Made by a program: the position numbers and the translations under genes
Shown: piece by piece, positions 1 through 6,942 of the stretch
Position numbering within the stretch: the first letter of the stretch is position 1
Layout: each line of letters opens with the position of its first letter
From: Lachnospiraceae bacterium GAM79
GTDB taxonomy: Bacteria > Bacillota > Clostridia > Lachnospirales > Lachnospiraceae
Reading direction: 5' to 3'
DNA length: 64,000 bases
Assembly: GCA_003584705.1 (NCBI GenBank)
Contig: AP018536.1
Span: 2,790,001-2,854,000 of the forward strand
Notes under the pieces: model-generated
The model's database searches: none
What the model was told of the DNA's origin: nothing
Seen by the model: only the letters and a program-made list of their open reading frames with translations

Positions 1-254
1 CGATAAGCGGTAATTCCATGCTCCCGGCAGTACCGTTCCAAAATCTTCTTTTGGTTGGCGATACTGTTGCTCTCTCCCTCTAATTTGTCCTCTTGTGAAA
101 GGCGTTCATATAAAGCCGTTATGCCCTCGTCCTGTGCTTCCTGCTGCTGATCGCGCACATAGAATTGCAAGACATTATTTGAAATGGCTTCGCGGACTTC
201 TTCGCTTAACACTTTGGGGACAGCAATCTGCTGAAAAGAAAATGTCTTTGTCAT
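1..254 (-). CDS. Large serine recombinase, N-terminal part, cut by the window edge
   Basis: The 84 visible residues are the start of a TnpX/TndX-type large serine recombinase, which would cut and rejoin DNA at the backbone ICE ends. An unusual lead-in of about 45 residues precedes the resolvase motif YERLSQEDKLEGES, where S53 is the expected nucleophile, followed by SIANQKK. The recombinase, zinc-ribbon and coiled-coil regions lie outside the window. The ATG at 254 overlaps the stop of the upstream small resolvase-like gene as ATGA, so the two are probably translationally coupled. The extended N-terminus compared with the three complete recombinases in this window is unusual. Confidence 0.85.
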   Translation of the reverse strand, partial: MTKTFSFQQIAVPKVLSEEVREAISNNVLQFYVRDQQQEAQDEGITALYERLSQEDKLEGESNSIANQKKILERYCREHGITAY

Positions 255-649
255 TTGCGCTCACCGCCTTTCGCGGCAAGTGCAGCATATAACTGTCTGC
301 TCCAATCCAGAGTAGCATGGTCGCCGTTGATTGCTTCAAGAGAAACACCCCTACCAGCGGCGCAATCTGCAAAAGCAAGTACATCTAAAAAGTTTCGAGA
401 AATGCGGTCAAGACCTGTTACAACGATCTTTTCCATTCTCTCGTTTTTCATATCCTGCTGCATGAGGGAAAAAGCGGAACGGTTAAAGTTCAAACCGCTA
501 TAACCATTATCCACATATAGCGCAAAAGTAGTAATCCCGTTTTGGCTTGCGTGGTAAAGAAGTTTTTGCATTTGATTGTCAAGGTACAAAGTATCTATCT
601 GTTGCGCCGCACGAAAATAGTATGCGGTCAATTTATCCGACTGTTTCAT
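251..649 (-). CDS. Small resolvase-like protein lacking the catalytic serine
   Basis: This 132-residue protein matches only the N-terminal resolvase domain of serine recombinases; DNGYSGLNFNR and GLDRISRNF are recognisable. At the position of the catalytic serine (YxRxS in active enzymes) it has YFRAAQQ, with Ala at about residue 15, so it should not cut DNA. No DNA-binding domain follows. It ends in an ATGA overlap with the large recombinase, which suggests balanced co-production. A role as partner or directionality factor is inference. A similar arrangement occurs at the right end of the window (61487-61906). Confidence 0.75.
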   Translation of the reverse strand: MKQSDKLTAYYFRAAQQIDTLYLDNQMQKLLYHASQNGITTFALYVDNGYSGLNFNRSAFSLMQQDMKNERMEKIVVTGLDRISRNFLDVLAFADCAAGRGVSLEAINGDHATLDWSRQLYAALAAKGGERK

Positions 650-741
650 GTTACCTCCTATTCCGACAGCCGGACAAACAGGTTATATATATTATACCAC
701 AAAACCCGTCGTCCGTCTGCAATAGGATTACATTTTCGGCA

Positions 742-912
742 TTATACCGGGCTTTTTTCCCGGTTTAAGTCATTTTGGATTAAGCGGCGTACCTTTGTCG
801 CGGCGTCCTCTTTTACACCGTCTTTAACAACGGCTTTGACAATATAGGTAATATCCCCGATTTTGTATTCGCGCACAACCGGGGATTTTGTTGTTTGCTT
901 TGTTTGTTCCAT
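742..912 (-). CDS. TnpW-family small transposon-encoded protein
   Basis: A 56-residue ORF translated directly from the sequence begins MEQTKQTTKSPVVREYKIG and ends REKSPV. The pattern (polar N-terminus, then KIGDITYIVKAVV, then a KEDAATKVRRLI helix) is that of the TnpW-type proteins found next to large serine recombinases on Tn4451-like elements; their function is unknown. It lies upstream of the small resolvase-like gene and the recombinase on the same strand, in the same order as the TnpW-like genes of elements B and C relative to their replication genes. Confidence 0.6.
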   Translation of the reverse strand: MEQTKQTTKSPVVREYKIGDITYIVKAVVKDGVKEDAATKVRRLIQNDLNREKSPV

Positions 913-1388
913 AATGTAAAATCCCCCTTTCGTGGGATAACAAAAAGATTAAAAATGAAAGGCAGAAACGAACGGCTGTCAGCGGCAGCACCGCGGGAGT
1001 TTCACCCCTGCTCATTTAAGGCAGCTTTACCCAATGCCTGCGACGCTCTTAACGCTCGGACTATGGCTATAAAGGCGTTTCGTCCCGCCTATATGTCGTC
1101 GCCCACAAGCTGCTAAACCTGTTTTGCAGCGCGGTATTTCTCGCTCGGCTTTCCCTGTGTGAAAAGCTGTCCTAGCGTACCCGCTGTTCGGCTCGATATA
1201 AGCGGTATGTATTCGTTTGCCTGTTATACTGCGCCGCCGTTATCTTGCGGGCTTTCTTTGACAAGGAACAATAAGGCTTTGTCAGCCTGTAAAAGCATAT
1301 CGTTTCCGATATGCTTTTACGGAACGACAAACAGCCCATAACGGGAAGCGTGGAAAGGGGTACACGCTCCCCGCATGGGCTTAAAGAG
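913..1388 (-). other. 476-bp gene-free region rich in short stem-loops
   Basis: No convincing ORF is present between the HTH gene and the TnpW-like gene. On the minus strand there are several compact stem-loops, including a GGCG/CGCC hairpin extended by AU pairs at about 1067-1091 and GC-rich loops at about 960-1020. The AUAGUCC motif 3' of the AU-extended hairpin recalls the P7/P8 region of group I introns, but a complete fold could not be assembled. It may be a structured non-coding RNA or simply a long untranslated region. Confidence 0.3.
1291..1318. terminator. Perfect 12-bp hairpin, probable bidirectional terminator
   Basis: AAAAGCATATCG pairs exactly with CGATATGCTTTT around a TTTC loop. 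The flanking A and T tracts belong to the stem, so it could stop transcription from either side. It lies about 70 bp after the HTH gene stop. Confidence 0.6.
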
Positions 1389-1631
1389 TTAGCCTACATG
1401 AAACGCAAGAGTGCGGGTAATAAGGCGCACTTGCAGCCTGTTACGCATTTCTTCGTCCACATAGGAGTAAGTATTGCCCGCGTCGTCTTTCAGCGTTCGG
1501 GTACAAAGTTTCGCTATGTAACCCTCGTAATGCTTCAAGATCGCGCACATGGCGTTTGTGTCGCCGTTTGCCGCTGCGGAAATGACAGGGAACGGCAACA
1601 GATTTTCAGATTTCCTAACGGTGTTCATCAT
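1389..1631 (-). CDS. Small HTH protein of conjugative elements (Tn916 Orf8-like)
   Basis: This 80-residue protein belongs to the small helix-turn-helix proteins that follow a sigma-like factor in Tn916- and Tn1549-type elements; MNAVL/MCAILKHYEGYI and a C-terminal MRNRLQVRLI segment are typical. The start at 1631 is chosen because GGAGGG lies 8 nt upstream. It begins inside the last codons of the sigma-like gene, so the pair should be co-translated. It probably helps control transfer or excision genes; the target is unknown. A relative of the same type is at 41897-42109 in element B. Confidence 0.7.
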   Translation of the reverse strand: MMNTVRKSENLLPFPVISAAANGDTNAMCAILKHYEGYIAKLCTRTLKDDAGNTYSYVDEEMRNRLQVRLITRTLAFHVG

Positions 1632-2052
1632 CTGCTTTTCCCTCCAAATACTGTTTGATCTTCGCAAGCGCGGATTTCCTATGCCGGAAAACCGTCGTGC
1701 GTACAACACTCAGCAGTTCGCCAATTTCCGCGTCGCTCATATCCAAGAAGTAGGACAAGAGAACAATATCGCGTTTCCTTTCGGGCAAAGCGTTAAGGGC
1801 TTCGGCAAGCAGTTCATTTTTGACGAGTACATCAAAGCCGGACACTTGAAAACGGTAATAATCGCTTTCGTATTCGTCCGTCGTGAAAAGCTGCGCGAGT
1901 TCGCTTTCGCTCAAATCCGAAAAAGTTATTTCGCGGGCTGCGCGTTTCGCAAGGGTGCGGCGGTAGCTTTTTGCTTCGCCTACCAACGTTTTCTTTGCTA
2001 ATGCGTCATACTGATGTTGTATTCTTTCTTTGTCGGAAGAAGATAGCTCCAT
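1615..2052 (-). CDS. Sigma-70-like regulatory protein of the ICE (Tn916 Orf7-like)
   Basis: This is a 145-residue protein with a region-4-like HTH in its C-terminal half: ALPERKRDIVLLSYFLDMSD followed by AEIGELLSVVRTTVFRHRK. In Tn916-family elements such proteins activate transcription of excision and transfer genes. The ATG at 2052 is chosen over an upstream GTG because that GTG is part of the GGAGGTG ribosome-binding site. It overlaps the HTH gene downstream. The preceding 180 bp has a small ORF but no other gene. Confidence 0.75.
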   Translation of the reverse strand: MELSSSDKERIQHQYDALAKKTLVGEAKSYRRTLAKRAAREITFSDLSESELAQLFTTDEYESDYYRFQVSGFDVLVKNELLAEALNALPERKRDIVLLSYFLDMSDAEIGELLSVVRTTVFRHRKSALAKIKQYLEGKADDEHR

Positions 2053-2235
2053 AGAGTTCACCTCCTTCCCGCGTGGAGTAGAGGACGGGAGTTAAAGGCT
2101 TGTCCTCTCTGCCCCTTTCGCTCTGTACCCGTTCGGGAGATGGCTCTTTGTTGCTCCTTTCAAAAATATATTGAAATAAACAAAATGCGCCCGCCCGCAA
2201 GACGCGGACGAGCGCAAAGGAATTGTGAGCAATAT

Positions 2236-2343
2236 TTAGATGTACTGACAGTTCGTATTCATAGCCGGAATATCCCGCTGGCGGGTAATGGCTTTTTTTG
2301 ACCGCAAAGCATTAGGCGGGTTACAGTAAATAAAAATAGACAC
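2236..2343 (-). CDS. Possible 35-residue small protein, function unknown
   Basis: A GTG-initiated ORF (MSIFIYCNPPNALRS at its start, MNTNCQYI at its end) has a strong GGGAGG ribosome-binding site 7 nt upstream. It sits between the Cfr-like cargo and the sigma-like gene on the same strand. No family is recognised. The good initiation region is the main support; it could also be a leader peptide for the sigma-like gene. Confidence 0.4.
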   Translation of the reverse strand: MSIFIYCNPPNALRSKKAITRQRDIPAMNTNCQYI

Positions 2344-2449
2344 GACGATACCTCCCAGATACCGCCGTATCCTTAAAAAAGGGCGACTTTAATACACTAC
2401 CCGCAATCCATTCTATAATAGGGAACAGCGGCTTTTGCGCAATATTAAA

Positions 2450-2497
2450 TAAAAAAGCCGATAACACATAGGTTTTTTGACCTAATGCGTTATCGGC
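2450..2497 (-). terminator. Intrinsic terminator after the Cfr-like gene
   Basis: GCCGATAAC at 2457-2465 pairs perfectly with GTTATCGGC at 2489-2497, with partial pairing further in. On the minus strand the stem is followed by a run of T (AAAAAA at 2451-2456 on the plus strand). It lies 25 bp after the stop of the methyltransferase gene. Confidence 0.75.
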
Positions 2498-2521
2498 TCT
2501 GCGTCTATGCGTCTGGCACTT

Positions 2522-3508
2522 TTAATCATTTTTTTTGAATTTATTATATGTGTTAGCTAACTGTCCACAAGCCGCGTTAATCTCTCTGCCATGAGAAACT
2601 CTCATAGTAACTTCAAGTCCTGCTTGCTCTAATTGATGTTTGAATGCAACTATTTCCCGTTTCTGTGGTGCTTTAATTCTTGAATTGCTTGTTGGGTTGT
2701 ATTGTAACACGTTAATCATAACTTTTTTGCCCCGAAACCATTTTGCAAGTTGTCTTACATCTGAGGGCCGGTCATTTATACCCGGTAAAAGCAAATACGC
2801 AAAGACAATTTTGCGATTATGCCTTTCAGAATAGGATAAGGCTTGCTTAACAACATCTTCAATAGCATATATGCGCATGTGAGGAATAATACGATTTCTT
2901 GCAGATTGTGTTGCTGCGTGTAAAGATATTGTCAACTGAATTTTAAGATGTTCCTCGCGCAATTTTTTTAATTGATCGACCGGACCAACTGTTGATATGG
3001 TAATGCCGTCGGTTGGAAAGTTGAGCCCATATCTATCTCGGAGAATATGGATTGCTTTTATCAAGTTGTCATAATTGAATAAAGGCTCTCCCATACCCAT
3101 AAAAACGATACGGTTTACTTTTCGACGCAACAATATAATCTGTTGTACGATTTCTGACGATGTTAGATTACGAACAAAGCCATTTCGCCCGGACTCACAA
3201 AAAATACAACCAACAGGACAACCGACTTGTGTGCTCACGCAAACAGTTCCACCATCTCGCCGCTTGATAAAAACCGTTTCAATGTATTTGTTGTCTTTCA
3301 GTTCGTAAACATACTTTTCAGTATCACTGCTTTTGTAAATATTTTTTACCAACATTGATAGATTTTTTTTGCGTGGTAATTGCTTATATAATTCTTCATA
3401 TAAGGCTTTTGCTTCATTCTCGCCAATAACTTCCGACATTTCTTTGTAAGTAAATCCGTATGGATCATTCCGTACTTCCGCAGGCGTATATTTAGGTAAA
3501 CGTTTCAT
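2522..3508 (-). CDS. Cfr/RlmN-family radical SAM 23S rRNA methyltransferase-like protein
   Basis: This 328-residue protein has the radical SAM cluster motif CxxxCxxC (C97, C101, C104), FMGMGEPL for SAM binding, and the two cysteines used by this family in methyl transfer: C90 in TVCVSTQVGC and C314 in INAACGQL. RlmN and Cfr methylate A2503 of 23S rRNA (C2 or C8); Cfr confers resistance to phenicols, lincosamides, oxazolidinones, pleuromutilins and streptogramin A. The N-terminal accessory domain is divergent, and sequence alone does not decide C2 from C8 activity. Its AT-rich cargo position behind an attenuator leader, 14 bp after a Cys-rich KTR gene, argues for an acquired resistance-type role rather than housekeeping RlmN. 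Confidence 0.8.
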   Translation of the reverse strand: MKRLPKYTPAEVRNDPYGFTYKEMSEVIGENEAKALYEELYKQLPRKKNLSMLVKNIYKSSDTEKYVYELKDNKYIETVFIKRRDGGTVCVSTQVGCPVGCIFCESGRNGFVRNLTSSEIVQQIILLRRKVNRIVFMGMGEPLFNYDNLIKAIHILRDRYGLNFPTDGITISTVGPVDQLKKLREEHLKIQLTISLHAATQSARNRIIPHMRIYAIEDVVKQALSYSERHNRKIVFAYLLLPGINDRPSDVRQLAKWFRGKKVMINVLQYNPTSNSRIKAPQKREIVAFKHQLEQAGLEVTMRVSHGREINAACGQLANTYNKFKKND

Positions 3509-3524
3509 TTTTATATCCTTTCTT

Positions 3525-3710
3525 CTAAATAATAAAAGTTTGTTTTTCTGTATTTTTGATTACAATCTCTAATTTTTCTACATCAATGATATGCGTCAAT
3601 TTGCATTTAGGGCAGAAAAGAGGAAAATCTTTTAATACAGTATTATGAAATACTTGAACTCTCGTCTTTCCGTTACAAATCGGACATTTTATCCAATATT
3701 TTTTAAGCAT
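3525..3710 (-). CDS. Cysteine-rich KTR small zinc-ribbon protein
   Basis: This 61-residue protein has two CxxC pairs (CPICNGKTR and CPKC) that form a probable zinc ribbon, with the KTR motif after the first pair. This is the Cys_rich_KTR family, common beside resistance genes in Tn916-like elements. It is followed after 14 bp by the Cfr-like gene and preceded by a terminator-type attenuator, so both genes are probably one leader-controlled transcript. The function is not known. Confidence 0.8.
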   Translation of the reverse strand: MLKKYWIKCPICNGKTRVQVFHNTVLKDFPLFCPKCKLTHIIDVEKLEIVIKNTEKQTFII

Positions 3711-3733
3711 TATATTTCACTCGTCCTTTTTAC

Positions 3734-3779
3734 ACAAAAAAATGCAGGTCAATCCTCAACATGAGCATTGACCTGCATT
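3734..3779 (-). terminator. Strong intrinsic terminator inside the leader, upstream of the KTR gene
   Basis: AATGCAGGTCAAT at 3741-3753 pairs perfectly over 13 bp with ATTGACCTGCATT at 3767-3779, loop 13 nt. On the minus strand it is followed by T7 (3734-3740). It lies between the promoter and the genes it serves, so it must be read through or prevented for the KTR and Cfr-like genes to be expressed. Confidence 0.8.
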
Positions 3780-3877
3780 TATAATGCACAGAGCAGTACA
3801 ACAAAACTAAGGCATAGCTTGCACTATGTCTATACTATATCTATACGTCGTTAGTTTTTTGTATAGCATCCGCAAAA

Positions 3878-3935
3878 TAAGCATGACAAAAAAGCCCATG
3901 TTGAAAATGGGAAAATCCTTTTTTTCAATGCTTAT
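3878..3935 (-). promoter_or_regulatory. Attenuator with alternative pairings
   Basis: CCCAT (3895-3899) and ATGGG (3907-3911) form a short stem followed on the minus strand by CTTTTTTG, a terminator form. ATAAGCAT, overlapping the leader peptide stop, can pair with ATGCTTAT at 3878-3885. ATAGCAT inside the leader peptide codons can pair with ATGCTAT near 3862-3870. These mutually exclusive pairings are what a translation-sensing attenuator needs. The layout resembles the tet(M)-type leader of Tn916. Confidence 0.6.
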
Positions 3936-3958
3936 CTAATACGCATGCTATGCAACAT
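3932..3958 (-). CDS. Leader peptide MLHSMRIR
   Basis: An 8-codon ORF begins at 3958 with GGAGG ideally placed 8 nt upstream (3967-3971) and lies about 20 nt after the predicted transcription start. Its codons contain one arm of an alternative hairpin, so a ribosome stalled by a drug here would change the downstream fold. It is the sensing element of the attenuator for the KTR/Cfr-like genes. Confidence 0.6.
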   Translation of the reverse strand: MLHSMRIR

Positions 3959-3986
3959 AAACGCCGCCTCCTTTTACATAAATTTT

Positions 3987-4015
3987 ATTTTATCAGAAAA
4001 TCAGTCTACTGTCAA
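3987..4015 (-). promoter_or_regulatory. Sigma-70 promoter for the KTR/Cfr-like cargo
   Basis: The minus strand reads TTGACA (4010-4015), a 17-nt spacer, then TAAAAT (3987-3992). The start site should be near 3980, just ahead of the leader peptide ribosome-binding site. Confidence 0.75.
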
Positions 4016-4108
4016 TACACAACAGGAAGTATTTAACCTAATGATATGAATTGTGTGGACATATCCAAAAAGAAAGGTGAACTGTAAAATGTAACAGGGT
4101 GAATGAAA

Positions 4109-4465
4109 ATGGCAAAAAGACCCGTACCATTGTACGACTTTAAGGCTTTCGGGGCAGCTATAAAAGCCGCGAGAAATGAATACGGCGAGAGCCGCAAAAA
4201 GGTAAGCGACGAGTTATATATTTCCCCGCGCTACCTTGCGAATATCGAGAACAAGGGACAACAGCCGAGTTTACAGGTATTCTATGACCTTGTAACCCGG
4301 TATCATATTTCGGTAGATCAATTTTTCTTCCCGAACAGCAATGCGGAGAAATCCACCGGGCGGCGGCAGCTTGACGCGCTGCTGGACGGTATGAGCGATA
4401 AAGGCATACGGATTGTAACCGCAACGGCAAGGGAGATAACGGAAGTCGAAAAAGCAGAGGACTAA
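4109..4465 (+). CDS. XRE-family HTH regulator of the mobilization region
   Basis: This is a 118-residue protein with an N-terminal Cro/CI-type HTH (FGAAIKAARNEYGESRKKVS, then YISPRYLANIENKGQQPS) and a SVDQFFF segment typical of XRE regulators of conjugative elements. ATG 4109 is preferred to ATG 4103 because of the spacing from GGGTG. A start-stop ATGTAA with its own Shine-Dalgarno sequence precedes it at 4089-4094. It is divergent from the Cfr-like cargo and reads toward MobC and MobA, so it may regulate mobilization. Confidence 0.75.
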   Translation: MAKRPVPLYDFKAFGAAIKAARNEYGESRKKVSDELYISPRYLANIENKGQQPSLQVFYDLVTRYHISVDQFFFPNSNAEKSTGRRQLDALLDGMSDKGIRIVTATAREITEVEKAED

Positions 4466-4578
4466 CCTCACAATATGGGAAACAGGAGATTGCAGACGCT
4501 ATGCGCTGCAATCTTTTTTGCGTCCAAAAACAAAGGAACGCGCAACAAATACCGCCTTTCGGTGGGGGTATGGAGTAG

Positions 4579-4645
4579 ATAGCAAGCACAGCAAACGAGT
4601 ACCCGTTTGCGAAAAATGCTTGTTGGGATAATCCCAAACCCTTAT
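4579..4645 (+). other. Candidate origin of transfer (oriT) upstream of mobC
   Basis: Two nested inverted repeats lie just ahead of mobC: GCAAACG/CGTTTGC (4591-4610) and TTGGGAT/ATCCCAA (4623-4637). The position directly upstream of MobC and a relaxase is where oriT sits in related elements. Almost the same sequence recurs in inverted orientation at 13288-13387. Confidence 0.55.
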
Positions 4646-4664
4646 ACCGAAAGGCGGCGCGGAA

Positions 4665-4994
4665 ATGGAAAACCGAAAGAGAAATATACAGATGAAGTTT
4701 TACGTTACGGAAGAAGAAAAGCGGCTGATCGACGAGAAGATGAAGCAGCTTCCTATCCGGCAGTACGGCGCATACTTCCGTAAAATGGCGATAGACGGGT
4801 ATATTCTTGTCGTTGACCGAAGCGACACGAAAGCATATATCCGGGAACTGCAAGCGGTGAGCCGGAACATCAACCAAATTGCAAAACGCGCCAATGCAAC
4901 GGGGACGGTTTACAGGCAGGATATAGAGGACATTAAAAAGGCGGTGGACGAGATATGGCGGTTACAAAGACGCACCCTATTAAATCAACCTTAA
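4665..4994 (+). CDS. mobC: MobC-like relaxosome accessory protein
   Basis: This 109-residue protein has an N-terminal ribbon-helix-helix-like region (IQMKFYVTEEEKRLIDEKMK) and the MobC motif LQAVSRNINQIAKRANATG. MobC proteins bind oriT and help load the relaxase. Its 3' end overlaps the start of the relaxase gene by 40 bp, so the two are co-translated. A candidate oriT lies 20 bp upstream. Confidence 0.85.
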   Translation: MENRKRNIQMKFYVTEEEKRLIDEKMKQLPIRQYGAYFRKMAIDGYILVVDRSDTKAYIRELQAVSRNINQIAKRANATGTVYRQDIEDIKKAVDEIWRLQRRTLLNQP

Positions 4995-6292
4995 AGGCTG
5001 CGATAGACTATATCTTAAATCCCGAAAAGACAGACGGGAAACTGCTTGCGTCCTCTTTCGGCTGCGGGCTGGAAACCGCCGATATTGAGTTTGCATGGAC
5101 GCGGGAAGCTGCCGGAGATCGCGGCACACATTTAGGGCGGCATTTGATACAGTCTTTCGCGGTGGGAGAAACCACCCCGGAAGAAGCGCACAAAATCGGA
5201 ATGGAACTTGCGCAAGCGGTGTTAGGCGGCAAATATGAGTTTGTTTTGACAACCCACGTCGATAAAGACCATCTGCACAATCACTTGATTTTTAACTCGG
5301 TCAGCTTCGTTGACTACAAAAAGTACCATTCCAACAAACAAAGCTATCATCATATCCGGCGCACCAGCGACAGGATATGTAAAGAGCATGGGCTATCCGT
5401 CGTCGTGCCGGGACAGGACAGAGGGAAAAGCTATGCGGAATATACCGCCGAAAAGCAAGGTATAAGCTATAAAGCCAAGCTGAAAACGGCGATAGATACC
5501 CTCATTCCCCAAGTGAAAGATTTTGACGAACTGCTGCGCCGCTTGCAGGAAATGGGGTATGAAATCAAACAGGGCAAATATATTTCCTTTCGCGCTGCCG
5601 GACAGGAACGGTTTACCCGCGCAAAGACGCTCGGCGCGGCATATACGGAAGAAGCGATAAAGGAACGTATCAAGGGTGTGTATGCTGCCAAAGCAAAAAC
5701 GCTGCGGAAAGATAAGAAAATCCGGCTTGTCGTTGATCTTGAAAACAGTATCAAAGCCCAACAGTCGGCGGGCTATGAACGGTGGGCGAAAATCCATAAT
5801 CTGAAACAGGCTGCTAAAAGCATGAACTTCCTAACCGAAAACAAGATTGAGTATTACAGCGAACTTGAAAGCAAAATCGCGGATATTATGACCGCCCATG
5901 ACGCGGCGGCAAAGGCGGTTAAGGAAGTGGAACAGCGTATGTCTGATTTATCGCTGCTCATCAAGCACACCACCACATACCGACAGTTAAAACCGATTTA
6001 CGATGAATACCGAAAATCGCCGGACAAGGAAAAGTATCTGCGGGGGCATGAAAGCGAAATTATCCTGTTTGAAGCTGCGGCAAGGGCATTAAAGGAAATG
6101 CAGATAAAGAAGCTGCCCGATCTCGCCGCGCTGCGCAAGGAGTATAGCAGCTTAAACGACAGGAAAAGCAAATTGTATGAGGATTATCGGCAAGCCAAGA
6201 AGCAAATGCAGGAATATGGTGTTGTCAAAAAGAACGTTGACAGTATTCTATATCCGTCCCAAAGCAAGGCAAAAGAACAGGAACGGGACTAA
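4955..6292 (+). CDS. mobA: MOBP-type relaxase of the backbone ICE
   Basis: This 445-residue protein is a VirD2-type relaxase that nicks oriT and pilots the strand. Y19 in IDYILNPEKT is the likely nicking tyrosine, and the metal-binding histidines are H101, H106, H108 and H110 in HVDKDHLHNH. The C-terminal 200 residues are mostly helical and charged. It is read in the opposite direction to the type IV secretion genes. A small membrane protein gene follows after 63 bp. Confidence 0.9.
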   Translation: MAVTKTHPIKSTLKAAIDYILNPEKTDGKLLASSFGCGLETADIEFAWTREAAGDRGTHLGRHLIQSFAVGETTPEEAHKIGMELAQAVLGGKYEFVLTTHVDKDHLHNHLIFNSVSFVDYKKYHSNKQSYHHIRRTSDRICKEHGLSVVVPGQDRGKSYAEYTAEKQGISYKAKLKTAIDTLIPQVKDFDELLRRLQEMGYEIKQGKYISFRAAGQERFTRAKTLGAAYTEEAIKERIKGVYAAKAKTLRKDKKIRLVVDLENSIKAQQSAGYERWAKIHNLKQAAKSMNFLTENKIEYYSELESKIADIMTAHDAAAKAVKEVEQRMSDLSLLIKHTTTYRQLKPIYDEYRKSPDKEKYLRGHESEIILFEAAARALKEMQIKKLPDLAALRKEYSSLNDRKSKLYEDYRQAKKQMQEYGVVKKNVDSILYPSQSKAKEQERD

Positions 6293-6355
6293 TAGATTTT
6301 TTCACAAAAACCTGTTACAATCAAACTATATTCAGAAAACAAAGGAAGTGTATGT

Positions 6356-6751
6356 ATGGGCTATTTAGCGGCGGCGGGAGCCTATTTAATAATCGGTCTT
6401 GTAGTTAGCTTTATCCTTATGGTAGTGGGGCTTTTTATCGGGCATATCATTGTTTTTGACAGTATCGCCCTCGGTATTATATCCGGCGTGTGCTGCAATC
6501 ACTTTTTCACGCTGCACCCCGCCTTGTGCGTGCTGATCGGCGCGGCTGTATTCGCGCTGCTGCTGTTTCTGCAAAATACACGTTTTGGATTTTGGGTAAT
6601 CGGGGTGCTGCTGTCTGCTGCCTGGGCGGTCATTTTTGGGCTGCTGGCGTTTATTATCTCCAATGCAGATCAACTTTGGTTTTATGTGGTCTGCGGGCTT
6701 GCTTTTATCGTCATGCTGCTGCTCCATATCAAGGCAAGAGATAAGGCATAA
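6356..6751 (+). CDS. Small multispanning membrane protein, function unknown
   Basis: This 131-residue protein is almost entirely hydrophobic, with about four membrane segments (residues 5-30, 32-50, 55-75, 80-125) and a short basic tail HIKARDKA. It follows the relaxase on the same strand, within reach of the same transcript. No family is recognised. The segments are clear, but the role (entry exclusion, transfer, other) cannot be inferred. Confidence 0.6.
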   Translation: MGYLAAAGAYLIIGLVVSFILMVVGLFIGHIIVFDSIALGIISGVCCNHFFTLHPALCVLIGAAVFALLLFLQNTRFGFWVIGVLLSAAWAVIFGLLAFIISNADQLWFYVVCGLAFIVMLLLHIKARDKA

Positions 6752-6895
6752 AACAAGGGTAGCAAGTGGAACGTTAAGGGCTGAAAACGCCTGTGTTTCT
6801 GCGGTTTCCAGAGCGCGAAAACGACATAGACGATACTTTATACTCAAACCTCAAAAAGTGCCTTTCTAATATTCCACAAAAAAGCAAAAAAGAAC

Positions 6896-6929
6896 GGGGC
6901 GCGGTGCCGACAATCGGCAGCCGCGCCCC
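6896..6929. terminator. Bidirectional GC-rich terminator hairpin
   Basis: GGGGCGCGG pairs with CCGCGCCCC and GCCGA with TCGGC around a CAA loop. It sits between converging genes ending at 6751 (+) and 6943 (-). A near copy stands at 9597-9632 between the next converging pair. Confidence 0.75.
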
Positions 6930-6942
6930 TGCTTTATTCTAA

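Noticed and set aside
913..1388. Cobalamin or c-di-GMP riboswitch
   Set aside because: Single motifs recall parts of known riboswitches, but the conserved boxes are not present in order.
2006..2200. 64-residue frame upstream of the sigma-like gene
   Set aside because: It overlaps the real start region of the sigma-like gene and has no plausible initiation site.
2522..3508. Naming the gene cfr
   Set aside because: The family residues fit both Cfr and RlmN, and the sequence is too divergent to assign the C8 activity without phylogeny or an assay.
4158..4877. Long minus-strand frame opposite the XRE gene and mobC
   Set aside because: It has no ribosome-binding site, an odd composition rich in Cys, Arg and Phe, and lies antisense to two well-supported genes.
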